Translations under genes and position numbers: made by a program
Notes under the pieces: generated by a model
What the model was told of the DNA's origin: nothing
What the model saw: only the letters and a program-made list of their open reading frames with translations
The model's database searches: none
Source: Paucidesulfovibrio sp036541255
GTDB taxonomy: Bacteria; Desulfobacterota; Desulfovibrionia; Desulfovibrionales; Desulfovibrionaceae
Length of the DNA: 64,000 bases
Direction of reading: 5' to 3'
Assembly (NCBI GenBank): GCA_036541255.1
Contig: JAZHDD010000059.1
Span: 1-64,000 of the forward strand
In this document: positions 16,866-26,150 of the stretch, one piece after another
Layout of the letters: the number at the start of each line of letters is the position of its first letter
Numbering within the stretch: the first letter of the stretch is position 1

Positions 16866-19061
16866 ATGCCTGCGACATTGACCGCTGAAGTACAATCCAT
16901 AGTCTACCAGAACGAAGAAAGCGGCTGGGTCGTGGCTCGTCTGCGTTCCAAGGATGAACCCGGCCTGATTACCGCTGTGGGCATTCTGGGCAATGTCACG
17001 CCCGGAGAATCTCTGACGCTCACGGGTGAGTGGAAGACGCATCCCAAATTTGGCCGCCAGCTTGCCGTGGCTTCTTTCGAGCAGACCCGTCCGGCCACGG
17101 AAAATGGCGTCATCAAGTATTTGGCCTCATCAGCGGTCAAGGGCATCGGTCCGAAAACAGCGGAACGGCTGGTGGAACGCTTCGGCGTTGGCGTGCTGGA
17201 CATCCTGGACGAGGAGCCGGAACGGCTTTTGGAGATCAAAGGCATTTCCCGCAACAAGCTCAAGGAGATCGTGGGATCCTGGGACAGCCAGCGGGAGATT
17301 AAGAATCTGATCGTTTTTTTGCACAGTCATGGGGTTCCGCCGACCTTTGCAGGCCGGATATTCAAACTCTACGGAGCCCAGTCCGTTAAGCGGCTCAAGC
17401 AGAATCCGTATGAATTGACCTACGAAATCCGCGGGGTGGGGTTTCGCACTGCGGATGGCATGGCCCTCAAACTCGGTTTTCCGGCGGATTCGCCTCAGCG
17501 TGTTGAGGCGGCTCTGGTCTTTTGCCTTTTTTCCATGAGTGAGCGAGGCGGCCATCTTTTCGTGCCGCGCGATAAGCTCATGAACGAGGCCCTCAAGCTG
17601 CTCGAAGGCGTTGATTTCGAGAACGTCGAACAGGCGCTTGTGGTCCTTGAGGAAAAAAAGAAGATTTACATCGAAGATATGGGCGGCGAGGAGAATGGGC
17701 AGGCCGTCTATCTTTGGCATTTTTATCGTTACGAGAGAGAAACCGCGCAGCGTCTATATGCGCTACTTTCGCATCCTTCGCCGGTCAGTCGCAAGGATGT
17801 GGACAAAGCCCTGCCCAAAGTGGAGCGTGAACTGGGCTTTTCGCTTACGGACGAGCAGCGTGAGGCCGTGCATGGTGCCTGCTCCAACAAGGCTTTCATC
17901 ATCACTGGCGGACCGGGTACGGGTAAAACCACCATTACCCGCGCCGTGGTGGCCACATTGGGTGAACTGGGGCTCAAGGCCAAGCTCGCCGCTCCCACGG
18001 GCCGCGCAGCCAAGAGACTTTCCGAGGCCACGGGCCGTAGCGCCCAGACGCTGCACCGGCTGTTGCAGTTTCAGCCCGACGGCGGTTTCCAATATTGCGA
18101 GGACAAGAAGCTCAAGGCCGATGTCCTGCTCGTGGACGAGGCATCCATGCTCGACGCGCATCTGGCCTTGTCCGTGCTGCGCGCCCTGCCCCTGACCTGC
18201 CGTCTGGTGCTCGTGGGCGACGTGAATCAGCTGCCCAGCGTGGGGCCGGGCAATGTGCTCTCGGACCTGCTTGGTTCGGGCGTGCTGCCCAGCGCGCGGC
18301 TGTCGCACATTTTTCGGCAGGCCCAGGAAAGTTGCATCGTGGTCAATGCCCACCGGCTGAACAACGGCGAATATCCTGTGGAAAGCCCGCACCAACCCCC
18401 CCGTGCCGATTTCTTCTGGGTGCGGCAGGACGATCCGGCGCGGGTGCAGGAAATCATCGTGGAGACGGTGTGCGAGCGTATTCCGGAACGGTACGGGCTG
18501 GACCCGTTGCGCGACGTGCAGGTGCTCACGCCCATGCACAAGGGCGAAGTCGGCACCCAGACCCTGAACCGCCTGCTTCAGGCGCGGCTCAATCCGCTTC
18601 CCGCCCTGGGCCGCGGCAACGAGTTGCGCCGGGGCAATCAGTGTTTTCGGCCCGGCGATCGCGTGTTGCAGTTGCGCAACAATTACGAAAAGGAAGTGTT
18701 CAACGGCGATCTGGGCTGGGTCGAGGAAATCGACGCCGAGTCCGGGGAACTGGCCGTTGATTTTGACGGCAACATCGTCCCGTACGAGGCGTCTGAACTG
18801 GACGATCTGACGTTGGCCTATGCCGTGTCCGTGCATAAATCCCAGGGTAGCGAATACCCGGCCATCGTTGTCCCCGTGGTCACGCAACATTACATCATGC
18901 TCCAACGCAATTTGCTCTATACGGCTCTTACACGCGCACGCAGTCTTGCGGTCATGGTGGGCGGGGACAAGGCCTTCGGCATCGGGCTGCGCAACGTGGA
19001 CGCGTTTAAGCGGCACACCCGGCTACGTCGCCGTCTTCAGGATATTTTTTCCCATAGCTGA
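16866..19061 (+). CDS. recD2: RecD2-like ATP-dependent DNA helicase
   Basis: A 731-residue SF1B helicase of the RecD2 group, which unwinds DNA 5' to 3' without RecBC. After an OB-like N-terminus come tandem helix-hairpin-helix motifs (SSAVKGIGPKTAERLV, LEIKGISRNKLKEI), then Walker A GGPGTGKT at about residues 348-355, VDEASMLDA, LVGDVNQLPSVGPG and the C-terminal AVSVHKSQGSEYPAIVVP and YTALTRAR. ATG 16866 matches the family N-terminus (MPATLTAEVQSIVYQNEESGW is split here: it begins MPATLT) and has GGAG upstream; an earlier in-frame start lies inside the terminator. Confidence 0.9.
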   Translation: MPATLTAEVQSIVYQNEESGWVVARLRSKDEPGLITAVGILGNVTPGESLTLTGEWKTHPKFGRQLAVASFEQTRPATENGVIKYLASSAVKGIGPKTAERLVERFGVGVLDILDEEPERLLEIKGISRNKLKEIVGSWDSQREIKNLIVFLHSHGVPPTFAGRIFKLYGAQSVKRLKQNPYELTYEIRGVGFRTADGMALKLGFPADSPQRVEAALVFCLFSMSERGGHLFVPRDKLMNEALKLLEGVDFENVEQALVVLEEKKKIYIEDMGGEENGQAVYLWHFYRYERETAQRLYALLSHPSPVSRKDVDKALPKVERELGFSLTDEQREAVHGACSNKAFIITGGPGTGKTTITRAVVATLGELGLKAKLAAPTGRAAKRLSEATGRSAQTLHRLLQFQPDGGFQYCEDKKLKADVLLVDEASMLDAHLALSVLRALPLTCRLVLVGDVNQLPSVGPGNVLSDLLGSGVLPSARLSHIFRQAQESCIVVNAHRLNNGEYPVESPHQPPRADFFWVRQDDPARVQEIIVETVCERIPERYGLDPLRDVQVLTPMHKGEVGTQTLNRLLQARLNPLPALGRGNELRRGNQCFRPGDRVLQLRNNYEKEVFNGDLGWVEEIDAESGELAVDFDGNIVPYEASELDDLTLAYAVSVHKSQGSEYPAIVVPVVTQHYIMLQRNLLYTALTRARSLAVMVGGDKAFGIGLRNVDAFKRHTRLRRRLQDIFSHS

Positions 19062-19135
19062 TCTTGGTTCCCCCCCCTCTTGTTTTTTTTCGCCCAGCGG
19101 CACATGATGTTCTCCAATCATAAAGGAGAAGCGTC

Positions 19136-19594
19136 ATGCAGATTTCACCGCAAAGCCTGAATGTTCCGCAGGAGCTGTGGAAGCTCCTGCGCAAGACGCC
19201 CAGCGACGCCACCAGCGTGCGTATTGGTCCGGATGCCTGGACGCTTAAGGAAATAGTGGGACATCTCGTGGATTCCGCTTCCAACAACCATCAGCGTTTC
19301 GTACGCCTTGGCGCAGGAGATCTGCGCGACTTCCCTGGGTATGACCCCGAGGTTTGGGTGGCCCAGCAAAAGTATGACGGGCTACCGTGGGAGACATTGC
19401 TCCATTTGTGGAAGAGCTACAACGAGTTGTTGGTGCATCTGATTGCATTCCTTCCGGAAGAGGCGGGAAAGAACGTTTGGCATTCGCCTGATGGGCCGTT
19501 GAGTCTGGAATTTCTGGTGGAAGACTACTACCGGCATATGCGTCTGCATATCGAGCATTTTGCTCGGCGTTGCGACGAGATCGGCATCTGCTGA
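19136..19594 (+). CDS. DinB-like four-helix metal-binding protein
   Basis: A 152-residue protein with the DinB/YfiT layout: WTLKEIVGHLVDSASNNHQRF near residues 35-55 supplies the first His, and YRHMRLHIEHFARR near the C-terminus supplies the other His ligands. Relatives use three His to bind a divalent metal and are thiol transferases or of unknown function. RBS AAAGGAG precedes the ATG. No partner is evident; it lies alone between recD2 and ferritin. Confidence 0.78.
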   Translation: MQISPQSLNVPQELWKLLRKTPSDATSVRIGPDAWTLKEIVGHLVDSASNNHQRFVRLGAGDLRDFPGYDPEVWVAQQKYDGLPWETLLHLWKSYNELLVHLIAFLPEEAGKNVWHSPDGPLSLEFLVEDYYRHMRLHIEHFARRCDEIGIC

Positions 19595-19672
19595 GCCGGG
19601 GCAGGGCGGATTGGTGCAAAGCGCTGTCCGGTACTCTTCCCTCTTCGGAAAAATGTGTTATCTTTAAAGAGC

Positions 19673-19698
19673 ACCTGGAGCGATTTTGCGCTTCAGGT
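19673..19698 (+). terminator. Stem-loop upstream of the ferritin gene
   Basis: A ten-pair stem (ACCTGGAGCG with CGCTTCAGGT, one G-T pair) and loop ATTTTG, then TGTTTTATC. It could end the dinB-like transcript or be an attenuator in the ferritin leader. The T-tract is interrupted. Confidence 0.45.
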
Positions 19699-19734
19699 TG
19701 TTTTATCAACTAAAAATTCGAGAGAGGTATCATT

Positions 19735-20241
19735 ATGTTGAGTCCGAAAATGGAAGCCGCCATCAATGAGCAGATCAAGTGGGAGTTTTTTTCCGGATAT
19801 CTCTATCTGTCCATGTCCGCATATTTCGCTGATCTTGGACTGCCCGGCATCGCCAAATGGATGGAGGCCCAGTATCAGGAAGAGGTCTTCCATGCCATGA
19901 AAATGTTCAGATACGTCAACGAGTCCGGCGGGCGCGTCACGTTGCAGAGCATTGACCAGCCGCAGCATGAATGGAAATCTCCGCTGGACTGCTTTGAATT
20001 TTCCCTGAATCATGAAAGGCTCGTGACGAGGCGCATCAACGATTTGGCCACTCTGGCCCAGGAGGAAAAGGATCACGCCACGTTCATTTTTCTGCAATGG
20101 TTCATCTCCGAGCAGGTGGAGGAAGAGGACACTTTCGGGGACGTGGTCAGCAAGTTGAAGCTTGTCGGCGACGGCGGCGGCCTGTTCATGCTGGACCGTG
20201 ACCTTGGTTTGCGTGTCTTTACTCCGCCAACAACGGCGTAA
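19735..20241 (+). CDS. ftnA: Ferritin (non-haem iron storage)
   Basis: A 168-residue ferritin. EFFSGYLYLSMSAYFADLGLPG gives the first ferroxidase Glu, EEVFHAMKMF the Glu-x-x-His pair, and the long C-terminal helix has EEKDHATFIFLQWFISEQVEEE. (Motifs are cited in parts; the first ends at LSMS.) It stores iron as ferrihydrite in a 24-mer and limits oxidative damage. It is followed after 17 bases by another helical ferritin-fold gene. RBS AGAGAGG precedes the ATG. No Fur box was recognised. Confidence 0.93.
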   Translation: MLSPKMEAAINEQIKWEFFSGYLYLSMSAYFADLGLPGIAKWMEAQYQEEVFHAMKMFRYVNESGGRVTLQSIDQPQHEWKSPLDCFEFSLNHERLVTRRINDLATLAQEEKDHATFIFLQWFISEQVEEEDTFGDVVSKLKLVGDGGGLFMLDRDLGLRVFTPPTTA

Positions 20242-20258
20242 TACCTGAGGGGGCCGAC

Positions 20259-20780
20259 ATGTCCGACCGTTCGCAGGAATTTTTGTGCAAAGCCATGGAA
20301 CTGGCTAAAGAGTCAGGGGCTTTTTTTGAGAAAACCTTGCATTCCTGCGGCGACGGCCTGGGCCGGGAGGTCTTTGACCTCCTGGCCGACCAGGGCAGTC
20401 AGCACAAGGAGCGTATTGGCGAAATATATGATGCCTTGCGCCGGGGGAGCGACTGGGAAGGTGCATGCAGCCTGGATGAAGCTGATGTGCAGAATGTCCA
20501 GGATGTTTTTCAAGCCATGGCTGAAAAATACGCACCCAAGGGCAGTTGCGCTACGGAACTGACGGCGGCGCGGGCCGCACTGGATCTGCAGGCGGCGGCT
20601 GTAGGCCTGTATGACGTTTGGCTTGAGGAATCCGAGGAAGGGCAGGAACAACGGTTCGTCAACCGCATGATTGGCGAGCTGCGTGAACAACGCGTGCTTT
20701 TGGCTGATCTGATCGAATACTATGAAGACCCCGAAGGCTGGGCCATGGCCCAGGAACGAGGCGGACTGGACGGCGCCTAG
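20259..20780 (+). CDS. Ferritin-like helical protein
   Basis: A 173-residue all-helical protein resembling the rubrerythrin/ferritin-like superfamily: helices AKESGAFFEKTLHS, QGSQHKERIGEIYDALRR (a Q..H..E pattern), AARAALDLQAAAVGLYDVW and NRMIGELREQRVLLADLIEYYED. The canonical Glu-x-x-His pairs are only partly kept, so a di-iron centre is doubtful. It begins 17 bases after ferritin and ends 17 bases before korA, so it likely shares their transcript. It may be an iron-handling or structural relative; the function is unknown. Confidence 0.65.
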   Translation: MSDRSQEFLCKAMELAKESGAFFEKTLHSCGDGLGREVFDLLADQGSQHKERIGEIYDALRRGSDWEGACSLDEADVQNVQDVFQAMAEKYAPKGSCATELTAARAALDLQAAAVGLYDVWLEESEEGQEQRFVNRMIGELREQRVLLADLIEYYEDPEGWAMAQERGGLDGA

Positions 20781-20797
20781 CCGCATCTGGAGGGTTC

Positions 20798-22492
20798 ATG
20801 TCAGCAAGTGCCGTGAATATTCTTGTGGGAGGCGAAGCAGGGCAAGGGCTGGCCACGATCGGGCAGCTCATGGCCAAGGCCCTGGTGCGCGCAGGATATG
20901 AAGTGGGCGTGACGCAGGAATATCAGTCCCGTATCCGTGGCGGACATAATACCTTCGCCATCCGCACCGGACCGGAATCCGTGCATGGGCCGGAGTCGGG
21001 CATCGATATTCTGGTGGCTCTGAATCAGGAAACAGTGGACCTGCACAGGAAGCAGCTCAAAGCCGGGGCCGTGGTGGTAGGTGGTCAGGATCTGGACTGC
21101 AAAAATGTGCAATGCCTTCGAGTTCCCTTTCAGGAGCTGGCTTCCAAACCTATTTACCACAATGTGGCGGCTTTGGGGGTGCTCGGATCAACCCTGTGCG
21201 GGGATATTGGCATCCTGGAAGGGCTGCTCCGGCAGACTTTCAGCAAAAAGGGCGAGGAGGTGTTGGCGGCCAATCTTAAGGTGTTGCGCAAGGCCTATGA
21301 CTGGGTCAAGACACAGGAATATGCGTTTGCCTGTATGCCGCCAGCGCCAGAAGGCAATACCGGACGATTGATGCTCAATGGCAACGAGGCGTTGGCTCTG
21401 GGGGCGTTGGCTGCCGGGTGTAATTTCCTTTCTTTTTATCCCATGACGCCTTCGACATCCATCGCCCTGACCCTGATCAATAAGGGACGGGAGATGGGGC
21501 TGGTGTCCGAACAGGCCGAGGACGAGATCGCAGCCGTGAACATGGCGTTGGGCGCATCCTATGCCGGTGCCCGCGCTTGTGTGACCACGTCGGGCGGCGG
21601 TTTTGCCCTGATGACCGAAGGGGTCAGTCTAGCAGGCATCACGGAAACGCCGCTGGTATTCTTTTTAGTACAGCGGCCCGGGCCGGCCACGGGCCTTCCC
21701 ACACGCACGGAACAGGCCGACCTGAATCTTGCGCTTTATGCAGGGCATGGCGAATTCCCTCGAGCCCTGCTCACTCCCGGCACCGTGGAGGAATGCTTCT
21801 ATTTGTCGCATTTGGCTTTTGATCTGACCGAGCGGTATCAGGCGCCGGTCTTTGTGCTCTCCGATCAATATCTTGCCGATTATTACTGCTCGGTTGAGCC
21901 GTTCGACCTGGATGCCCTGCCCGAAGTCGCTCGACCTCTTTTGCAACCGACTGACCCTGCGTTGTATCGCCGTTATGAAGTAACCGAGGATGGCGTCAGC
22001 CCGCGTGTCGTGCCGGGCTTCAGCACTGCCTTGGTCAAGGTGGACAGCGACGAGCACGACCCGTTTGGGCATATTGATGAAAGTCCGGAAAACCGTCTCG
22101 CACAGAACGAAAAACGACTGATCAAGGCGCAAAGCTTGCGCCAGGAAACCGTGCCGCCGGAATTGTTTGGCGAAGAGAATGCGCAGTTGCTTCTGGTGTG
22201 TTGGGGGTCGGGCCTGGGTGCGTGCCTGGAGGCTGCCGAGGTGCTGCAAGAGCAGGGGCTGAAGGCCGCGACTCTTCATTTCAAGCAGGTCTGGCCGCTA
22301 CGAGAGGATCAGTTCATGCCCTTCCTGGAGGGGGCGGAACGCATTGTGGGCGTTGAAGGTAACGCCACCGGTCAGTTCGCCCGCCTGTTGCGGCAGGAAA
22401 CCGGATTCGTCATGGACGGCATGGTCTTGCGCCACGACGGTTTCCCGCTGAGCGCGGAATATGTGCTCAAGGGCCTGGACAGCATTCTTTAG
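20798..22492 (+). CDS. korA: 2-oxoacid:ferredoxin oxidoreductase, fused gamma-alpha subunit
   Basis: A 564-residue protein with an N-terminal gamma domain (ILVGGEAGQGLATIGQLMAKA, cited to LATIG; SRIRGGHNTFAIR) over residues 1-180 and a C-terminal alpha domain with FYPMTPSTSIALTL and EDEIAAVNMALGASYAGAR. This is the KorA/2-oxoglutarate type, oxidising 2-oxoglutarate (or a related 2-oxoacid) with ferredoxin. It ends nine bases before korB. RBS GGAGGG precedes the ATG. Related enzymes accept branched or aryl 2-oxoacids; the substrate is inferred by the two-gene layout. Confidence 0.88.
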   Translation: MSASAVNILVGGEAGQGLATIGQLMAKALVRAGYEVGVTQEYQSRIRGGHNTFAIRTGPESVHGPESGIDILVALNQETVDLHRKQLKAGAVVVGGQDLDCKNVQCLRVPFQELASKPIYHNVAALGVLGSTLCGDIGILEGLLRQTFSKKGEEVLAANLKVLRKAYDWVKTQEYAFACMPPAPEGNTGRLMLNGNEALALGALAAGCNFLSFYPMTPSTSIALTLINKGREMGLVSEQAEDEIAAVNMALGASYAGARACVTTSGGGFALMTEGVSLAGITETPLVFFLVQRPGPATGLPTRTEQADLNLALYAGHGEFPRALLTPGTVEECFYLSHLAFDLTERYQAPVFVLSDQYLADYYCSVEPFDLDALPEVARPLLQPTDPALYRRYEVTEDGVSPRVVPGFSTALVKVDSDEHDPFGHIDESPENRLAQNEKRLIKAQSLRQETVPPELFGEENAQLLLVCWGSGLGACLEAAEVLQEQGLKAATLHFKQVWPLREDQFMPFLEGAERIVGVEGNATGQFARLLRQETGFVMDGMVLRHDGFPLSAEYVLKGLDSIL

Positions 22493-22501
22493 GAGGCGAT
22501 G

Positions 22502-23353
22502 ATGGTCAACGTGGACGAATACGGACAATTCGAGACCGCATGGTGTCCGGGGTGCGGCGATCACGCCATTCTCGCGACTCTGAAGAAGACATTGGCCGGA
22601 TTGGGGCTGGCTCCGCACGAGGTTTTGCTGGTGTCCGGCATCGGGCAGGCGGCCAAGCTGCCGCAATATTTGAATTGCAATATGTTCAATGGGTTGCATG
22701 GACGCTCTTTGCCCCCGGCAACAGGCGCCAGGCTGGCAAACCCCCGGCTCAAGATTATTGCCGTGAGCGGCGACGGTTGCAACTATGGCGAGGGCGGCAA
22801 CCATTTCTTGGCCGCGTTGCGGCGTAATCCGGATATCACGCTGCTGGCCCATGACAACCAGATTTACGGTTTGACCAAAGGACAGGCCAGCCCGACCACG
22901 GCCCAGGGGCAGAAAACCAAGGCCCAGCCCGGCGGACAGGCCTCGGCTCCATTCAATCCGCTCGCTGTGGCCGTGGCCATGCGTGTGAGCTTTGTGGCCC
23001 GCGGTTTTTCAGGCGACACGGAACAGCTCGCCGATTTGATGGCGCAAGCCTTGAATACACCGGGATTCGCCCTGCTGGATATCCTCCAACCCTGTGTTTC
23101 TTTCAACAAGGTCAATACGTTCGCTTGGTACAAGCAGCGCTGCTATCACCTCGGTCCGGAGCATGATCCCACGGATTTCAACGCGGCCATGGGCAAGGCC
23201 ATGGAATTCGGGGAACGCATTCCCACGGGTGTGATCTGGAGGGGAGATAGACAACCGTTCGAGGATGTTGTGTCGGGCGCAGGGATGCAGCCCCTGGCTG
23301 GCCGATCCGTGGACAAGGCTGCGTTGAAACGCATCATGGAAACCTTTGCCTGA
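22502..23353 (+). CDS. korB: 2-oxoacid:ferredoxin oxidoreductase beta subunit
   Basis: A 283-residue TPP-binding beta subunit. WCPGCGDHAIL near the N-terminus gives the CxxC cluster ligands and TPP-facing His, and SGDGCNYGEGGNHFLAALRRN holds the GDG-x(n)-N metal/TPP site (quoted only as SGDGCNYGEGGNH). YGLTKGQASPTT follows as in KorB. I choose ATG 22502, five bases after AGGAGG; an ATG at 22499 is too close. It pairs with korA. No separate ferredoxin (delta) gene is adjacent. Confidence 0.9.
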   Translation: MVNVDEYGQFETAWCPGCGDHAILATLKKTLAGLGLAPHEVLLVSGIGQAAKLPQYLNCNMFNGLHGRSLPPATGARLANPRLKIIAVSGDGCNYGEGGNHFLAALRRNPDITLLAHDNQIYGLTKGQASPTTAQGQKTKAQPGGQASAPFNPLAVAVAMRVSFVARGFSGDTEQLADLMAQALNTPGFALLDILQPCVSFNKVNTFAWYKQRCYHLGPEHDPTDFNAAMGKAMEFGERIPTGVIWRGDRQPFEDVVSGAGMQPLAGRSVDKAALKRIMETFA

Positions 23354-23364
23354 CAAAATTTGCG

Positions 23365-23388
23365 GGAGCCTTCGGGCTCCTTTTTTTC
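23365..23388 (+). terminator. Rho-independent terminator after korB
   Basis: GGAGCC-TTCG-GGCTCC (a six-pair stem closed by a UUCG tetraloop) followed by seven T. It is 11 bases past the korB stop and ends right before the ribosome site of the next gene. Confidence 0.85.
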
Positions 23389-23401
23389 AAGGAGATTAAA
23401 C

Positions 23402-23749
23402 GTGGAAAAGACTGTGTTGGTGGCCTTTAACGGCGAGATGATGTGTTTCGTTCATGTGCTGTTGAACGCGCTGGATATGCAAGAGCGGGGCGGCGAGCCG
23501 CTGGTGGTGTTCGAAGGGGCCGCAGTCAAGCTTGTCCCGGAACTGGAACGGCCGAGCAATCCCTTTGCCGCGTTGTATGACAAAGCCAAGAATGCCGGAT
23601 TGATCGCTGGCGTATGCCGGGCTTGTTCAGCAAAGCTTGGTGTGCTGGAAGAGGTCAAGGCGTCCGGCTTGCCCTTGCTGGACGACATGAGTGGCCATCC
23701 TTCGCTGGGGGCTTTTATGGAAAAGGGGTACCGAGTGCTGACGTTCTAG
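23402..23749 (+). CDS. DsrE-family protein
   Basis: A 115-residue small alpha/beta protein like DsrE/YchN proteins: an N-terminal strand (KTVLVAFNGEMMCFVHVLLNAL), GEPLVVFEGAAVKLV and a central Cys-containing GVCRACSAKLG, then YRVLTF at the end. Family members form multimers and some relay sulfur via a Cys in this region, so C at the CRAC motif is of interest. Start GTG 23402 follows AAGGAG by six bases; the earlier codons overlap the terminator. Sulfur transfer is only a possibility here. Confidence 0.75.
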   Translation: MEKTVLVAFNGEMMCFVHVLLNALDMQERGGEPLVVFEGAAVKLVPELERPSNPFAALYDKAKNAGLIAGVCRACSAKLGVLEEVKASGLPLLDDMSGHPSLGAFMEKGYRVLTF

Positions 23750-23827
23750 ACGCAAGCGTAGTATTGCTGGGCGTCCCCGGCCAGGATTCTGTATGACGTT
23801 TCGTGAGGATTGCGTTGCAGGGAAAAA

Positions 23828-23852
23828 GCGGGAGGACAGGGTGTCCTCCCGC
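23828..23852 (-). terminator. Rho-independent terminator of accC-accAD
   Basis: A perfect 11-pair stem (GCGGGAGGACA with TGTCCTCCCGC) with a GGG loop, followed by TTTTTCCC on the minus strand, 28 bases beyond the stop of the carboxyltransferase gene. Confidence 0.85.
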
Positions 23853-23880
23853 TTGATTTGTGGTATCGCGTCACATTGAA

Positions 23881-26133
23881 TTAGCGGTAGTACAGGTTGC
23901 GACCGCCAATGGTCAGAAAAGCTTGGTGCAGGTTCTTGCGGATTTCCTTGCGGTCCCAAACATCCTGGATATGTCCGCGGGTCAACGCTTTGAAGCAGTT
24001 GTGGTAATCCGGGGGGATGTCCAGTCCGGTCGTTTCCTTGATGACGCCTGGGCCGGCAAAACCGAGTCGGGAGGAACGCACAGCGTACTGATAGGGAGAA
24101 CAGCCCAGGAAGGAGGCCACAGGGCCTGCATAGGAATTGGTGTCGTAAAGCACGATATACAGGCCGCCCGCTTCAATGTAATGACGCACGGCCATTGTCA
24201 CTCTGGGCATCTGGATCAGGCCGTTCACGCCTTCCTGGATGCGGATGCCTGCGGTTCCGTGAATGTAGGCCAGGAAGGGCTGATGTCTTTTACGGGCCAT
24301 CTCAAGAGCGCGGATGAATTTTTCGCCTTCAGCCGCTCCCACGGAACCGCCGCGGAAGTTGGCAACAAGCATGGCGCAGGTCATGCGGATGCCCATCAGG
24401 GAAGCGTTGAACGTCATGCAGGCGGATTGGAGTCCGGTTTTGTCTTTGGCTTGCTTGACGCGTTCGTCGAAGTTGGGAAATGCGGTCGGGTTGCCCGAAG
24501 CGATGTTGCGGTTAAATTCCTGGATGGAGTCTTTGTCAAAGATATTGGCAAGATACCATTGATATTCCATGCGGAAATGGTGGCCGCAGTTGGGACAGGT
24601 CCCTGCAAAATCGTCGAAGAGATCGCGTGCCCAGATATCCAAGCAGCCGTTTTTGGCGGCGTTGGGACAGGAAATTTCCCTGTCCGCGCGTGACTGCGGA
24701 CTGACGTAGCGAGCCAAGGCCTCGTTGCCGTTGGGTTCTTGAGGGCGGCTGAGGTTGGTCAGCTCATCGACCTTGCGGCCCGATGCATTGCCGTTGATGC
24801 CCAGCAAACGAGCCACGGTTTGTTTGAGCAAGCCGATGCGGCTGGCCACAGCGTGGAGTTCGTCAGTGGCCTCGGCCGTGACATTGGCAATGCCCTTGCC
24901 CACGTTGCGCAGCAATTTGTAGCGGATCAGAGATTGGGCCGTGTCCATGAAGCTTTTGTTAGCCATGAACACTCTCTGAAACAGGGTACGGTTGTCATGG
25001 AAGGCGTGATGGGCCAGCCCCATGTATTTCTTGCGGCGTTTGCGGATCAGCCTTTGGCGTGCTCCGGAACTGAGGTGCCAACGGACGAATATCTTTTCCA
25101 CATCCGAAGGATCATCACTCCGCCAGCGCATGGCCATTTTGCGCAGAAAGCGCGGGCTGCGCACGGAAAGGGCCACATGGTCCGTGGCGCGAATGACTTC
25201 GCCCCTCAGGCGTTTGAAGAAATCATAGTGTTCGGTGCGGGCTCCCAGGGGCGGTTCCTGGATAATGCCGTCAATGTAGCCGTTTTTTGCGTTGTCCTGG
25301 GCGGTGATGCGCTGGTGCAGCGCGCATTTTTCGATCATCTCCGGTGTGGCGCGTTCTCCCGCCTTGATGCGGCCCTCAATTGCGGCGGCTCCTTCTGGGG
25401 AAATGACCGAGTAATATCCGTGCGAGAGCATGAGTCTGCGGTCGGCCATGCCGATGGCTTCGGCTCCGCCTGAGCCGCCCTCGGAAAAGATTGCCACGAT
25501 GGGTACGGACAGACCGCACATTTCGTAAATGTTTTCGGCAATTTGTTGGGCAGCTCCAGGATAATCCTCAATAGGATAAGAGCCGGGCGTAAAAACAAAG
25601 GTGTGGATGGGAATGTTTTCCTGGGCCGCAACCTTCATGTATTTGAGAGCGTTGGCATTGCCCCAGGGCTTGATGGAACCGCCATTGCGGAACTCCTGGC
25701 CGTGACCTTTTTCCTGACCAACAACCATGACCGGCTGGTTGTAGAGTTTTTTGCCCACCCGCCGGGTGATGTAGGCTCTGGCGACGAGCATTCCGGGATC
25801 AATGCTGTGTTCGTCGCGGCCGCCGATTTCCGTGTAGTTGTCGTAGACGTTTTCCAGAATGTCTTTGAGGCAGATACGGTCTGAATGGCGGACGATGCGA
25901 ACCTTGTCCATGGCCGTGAGTTCACGGTCGATGGACTCTTCCAGGACCTGGAGTCGCTGCTCATGCGCCGTGAGGCTGCCCATAAGCCGATCATCGTAGC
26001 AGGCGCCACCTGTTTCGAATTCCGAGAGTTTTTCCAGGAAGGCGTCGAGTCTCGGGTCCTGTCGTTCTCCCAGGATATCCTGGGCATATCGGACCCGTTG
26101 CCTCAGTTCTTCGAGCTTCTTCTCAATATCCAT
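23881..26133 (-). CDS. Acetyl-CoA carboxylase carboxyltransferase, fused alpha-beta (AccA-AccD)
   Basis: A 750-residue protein joining both carboxyltransferase halves, in the order alpha then beta. Residues about 85-300 resemble AccA (QPVMVVGQEKG, IFSEGGSGGAEAIGMADRRLM, YSVISPEGAAAIE). Residues about 480-750 resemble AccD, with a zinc ribbon C489-x7-C497-x15-C513-x2-C516 and GGSVGAAEGEKFIRALEMA. It transfers CO2 from carboxybiotin to acetyl-CoA, giving malonyl-CoA for fatty acid synthesis. A basic linker (residues 330-480) has no known motif. It follows accC after 17 bases. A different acyl-CoA substrate cannot be excluded. Confidence 0.85.
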   Translation of the reverse strand: MDIEKKLEELRQRVRYAQDILGERQDPRLDAFLEKLSEFETGGACYDDRLMGSLTAHEQRLQVLEESIDRELTAMDKVRIVRHSDRICLKDILENVYDNYTEIGGRDEHSIDPGMLVARAYITRRVGKKLYNQPVMVVGQEKGHGQEFRNGGSIKPWGNANALKYMKVAAQENIPIHTFVFTPGSYPIEDYPGAAQQIAENIYEMCGLSVPIVAIFSEGGSGGAEAIGMADRRLMLSHGYYSVISPEGAAAIEGRIKAGERATPEMIEKCALHQRITAQDNAKNGYIDGIIQEPPLGARTEHYDFFKRLRGEVIRATDHVALSVRSPRFLRKMAMRWRSDDPSDVEKIFVRWHLSSGARQRLIRKRRKKYMGLAHHAFHDNRTLFQRVFMANKSFMDTAQSLIRYKLLRNVGKGIANVTAEATDELHAVASRIGLLKQTVARLLGINGNASGRKVDELTNLSRPQEPNGNEALARYVSPQSRADREISCPNAAKNGCLDIWARDLFDDFAGTCPNCGHHFRMEYQWYLANIFDKDSIQEFNRNIASGNPTAFPNFDERVKQAKDKTGLQSACMTFNASLMGIRMTCAMLVANFRGGSVGAAEGEKFIRALEMARKRHQPFLAYIHGTAGIRIQEGVNGLIQMPRVTMAVRHYIEAGGLYIVLYDTNSYAGPVASFLGCSPYQYAVRSSRLGFAGPGVIKETTGLDIPPDYHNCFKALTRGHIQDVWDRKEIRKNLHQAFLTIGGRNLYYR

Positions 26134-26150
26134 ATGGTCCTTGCGTCTCC

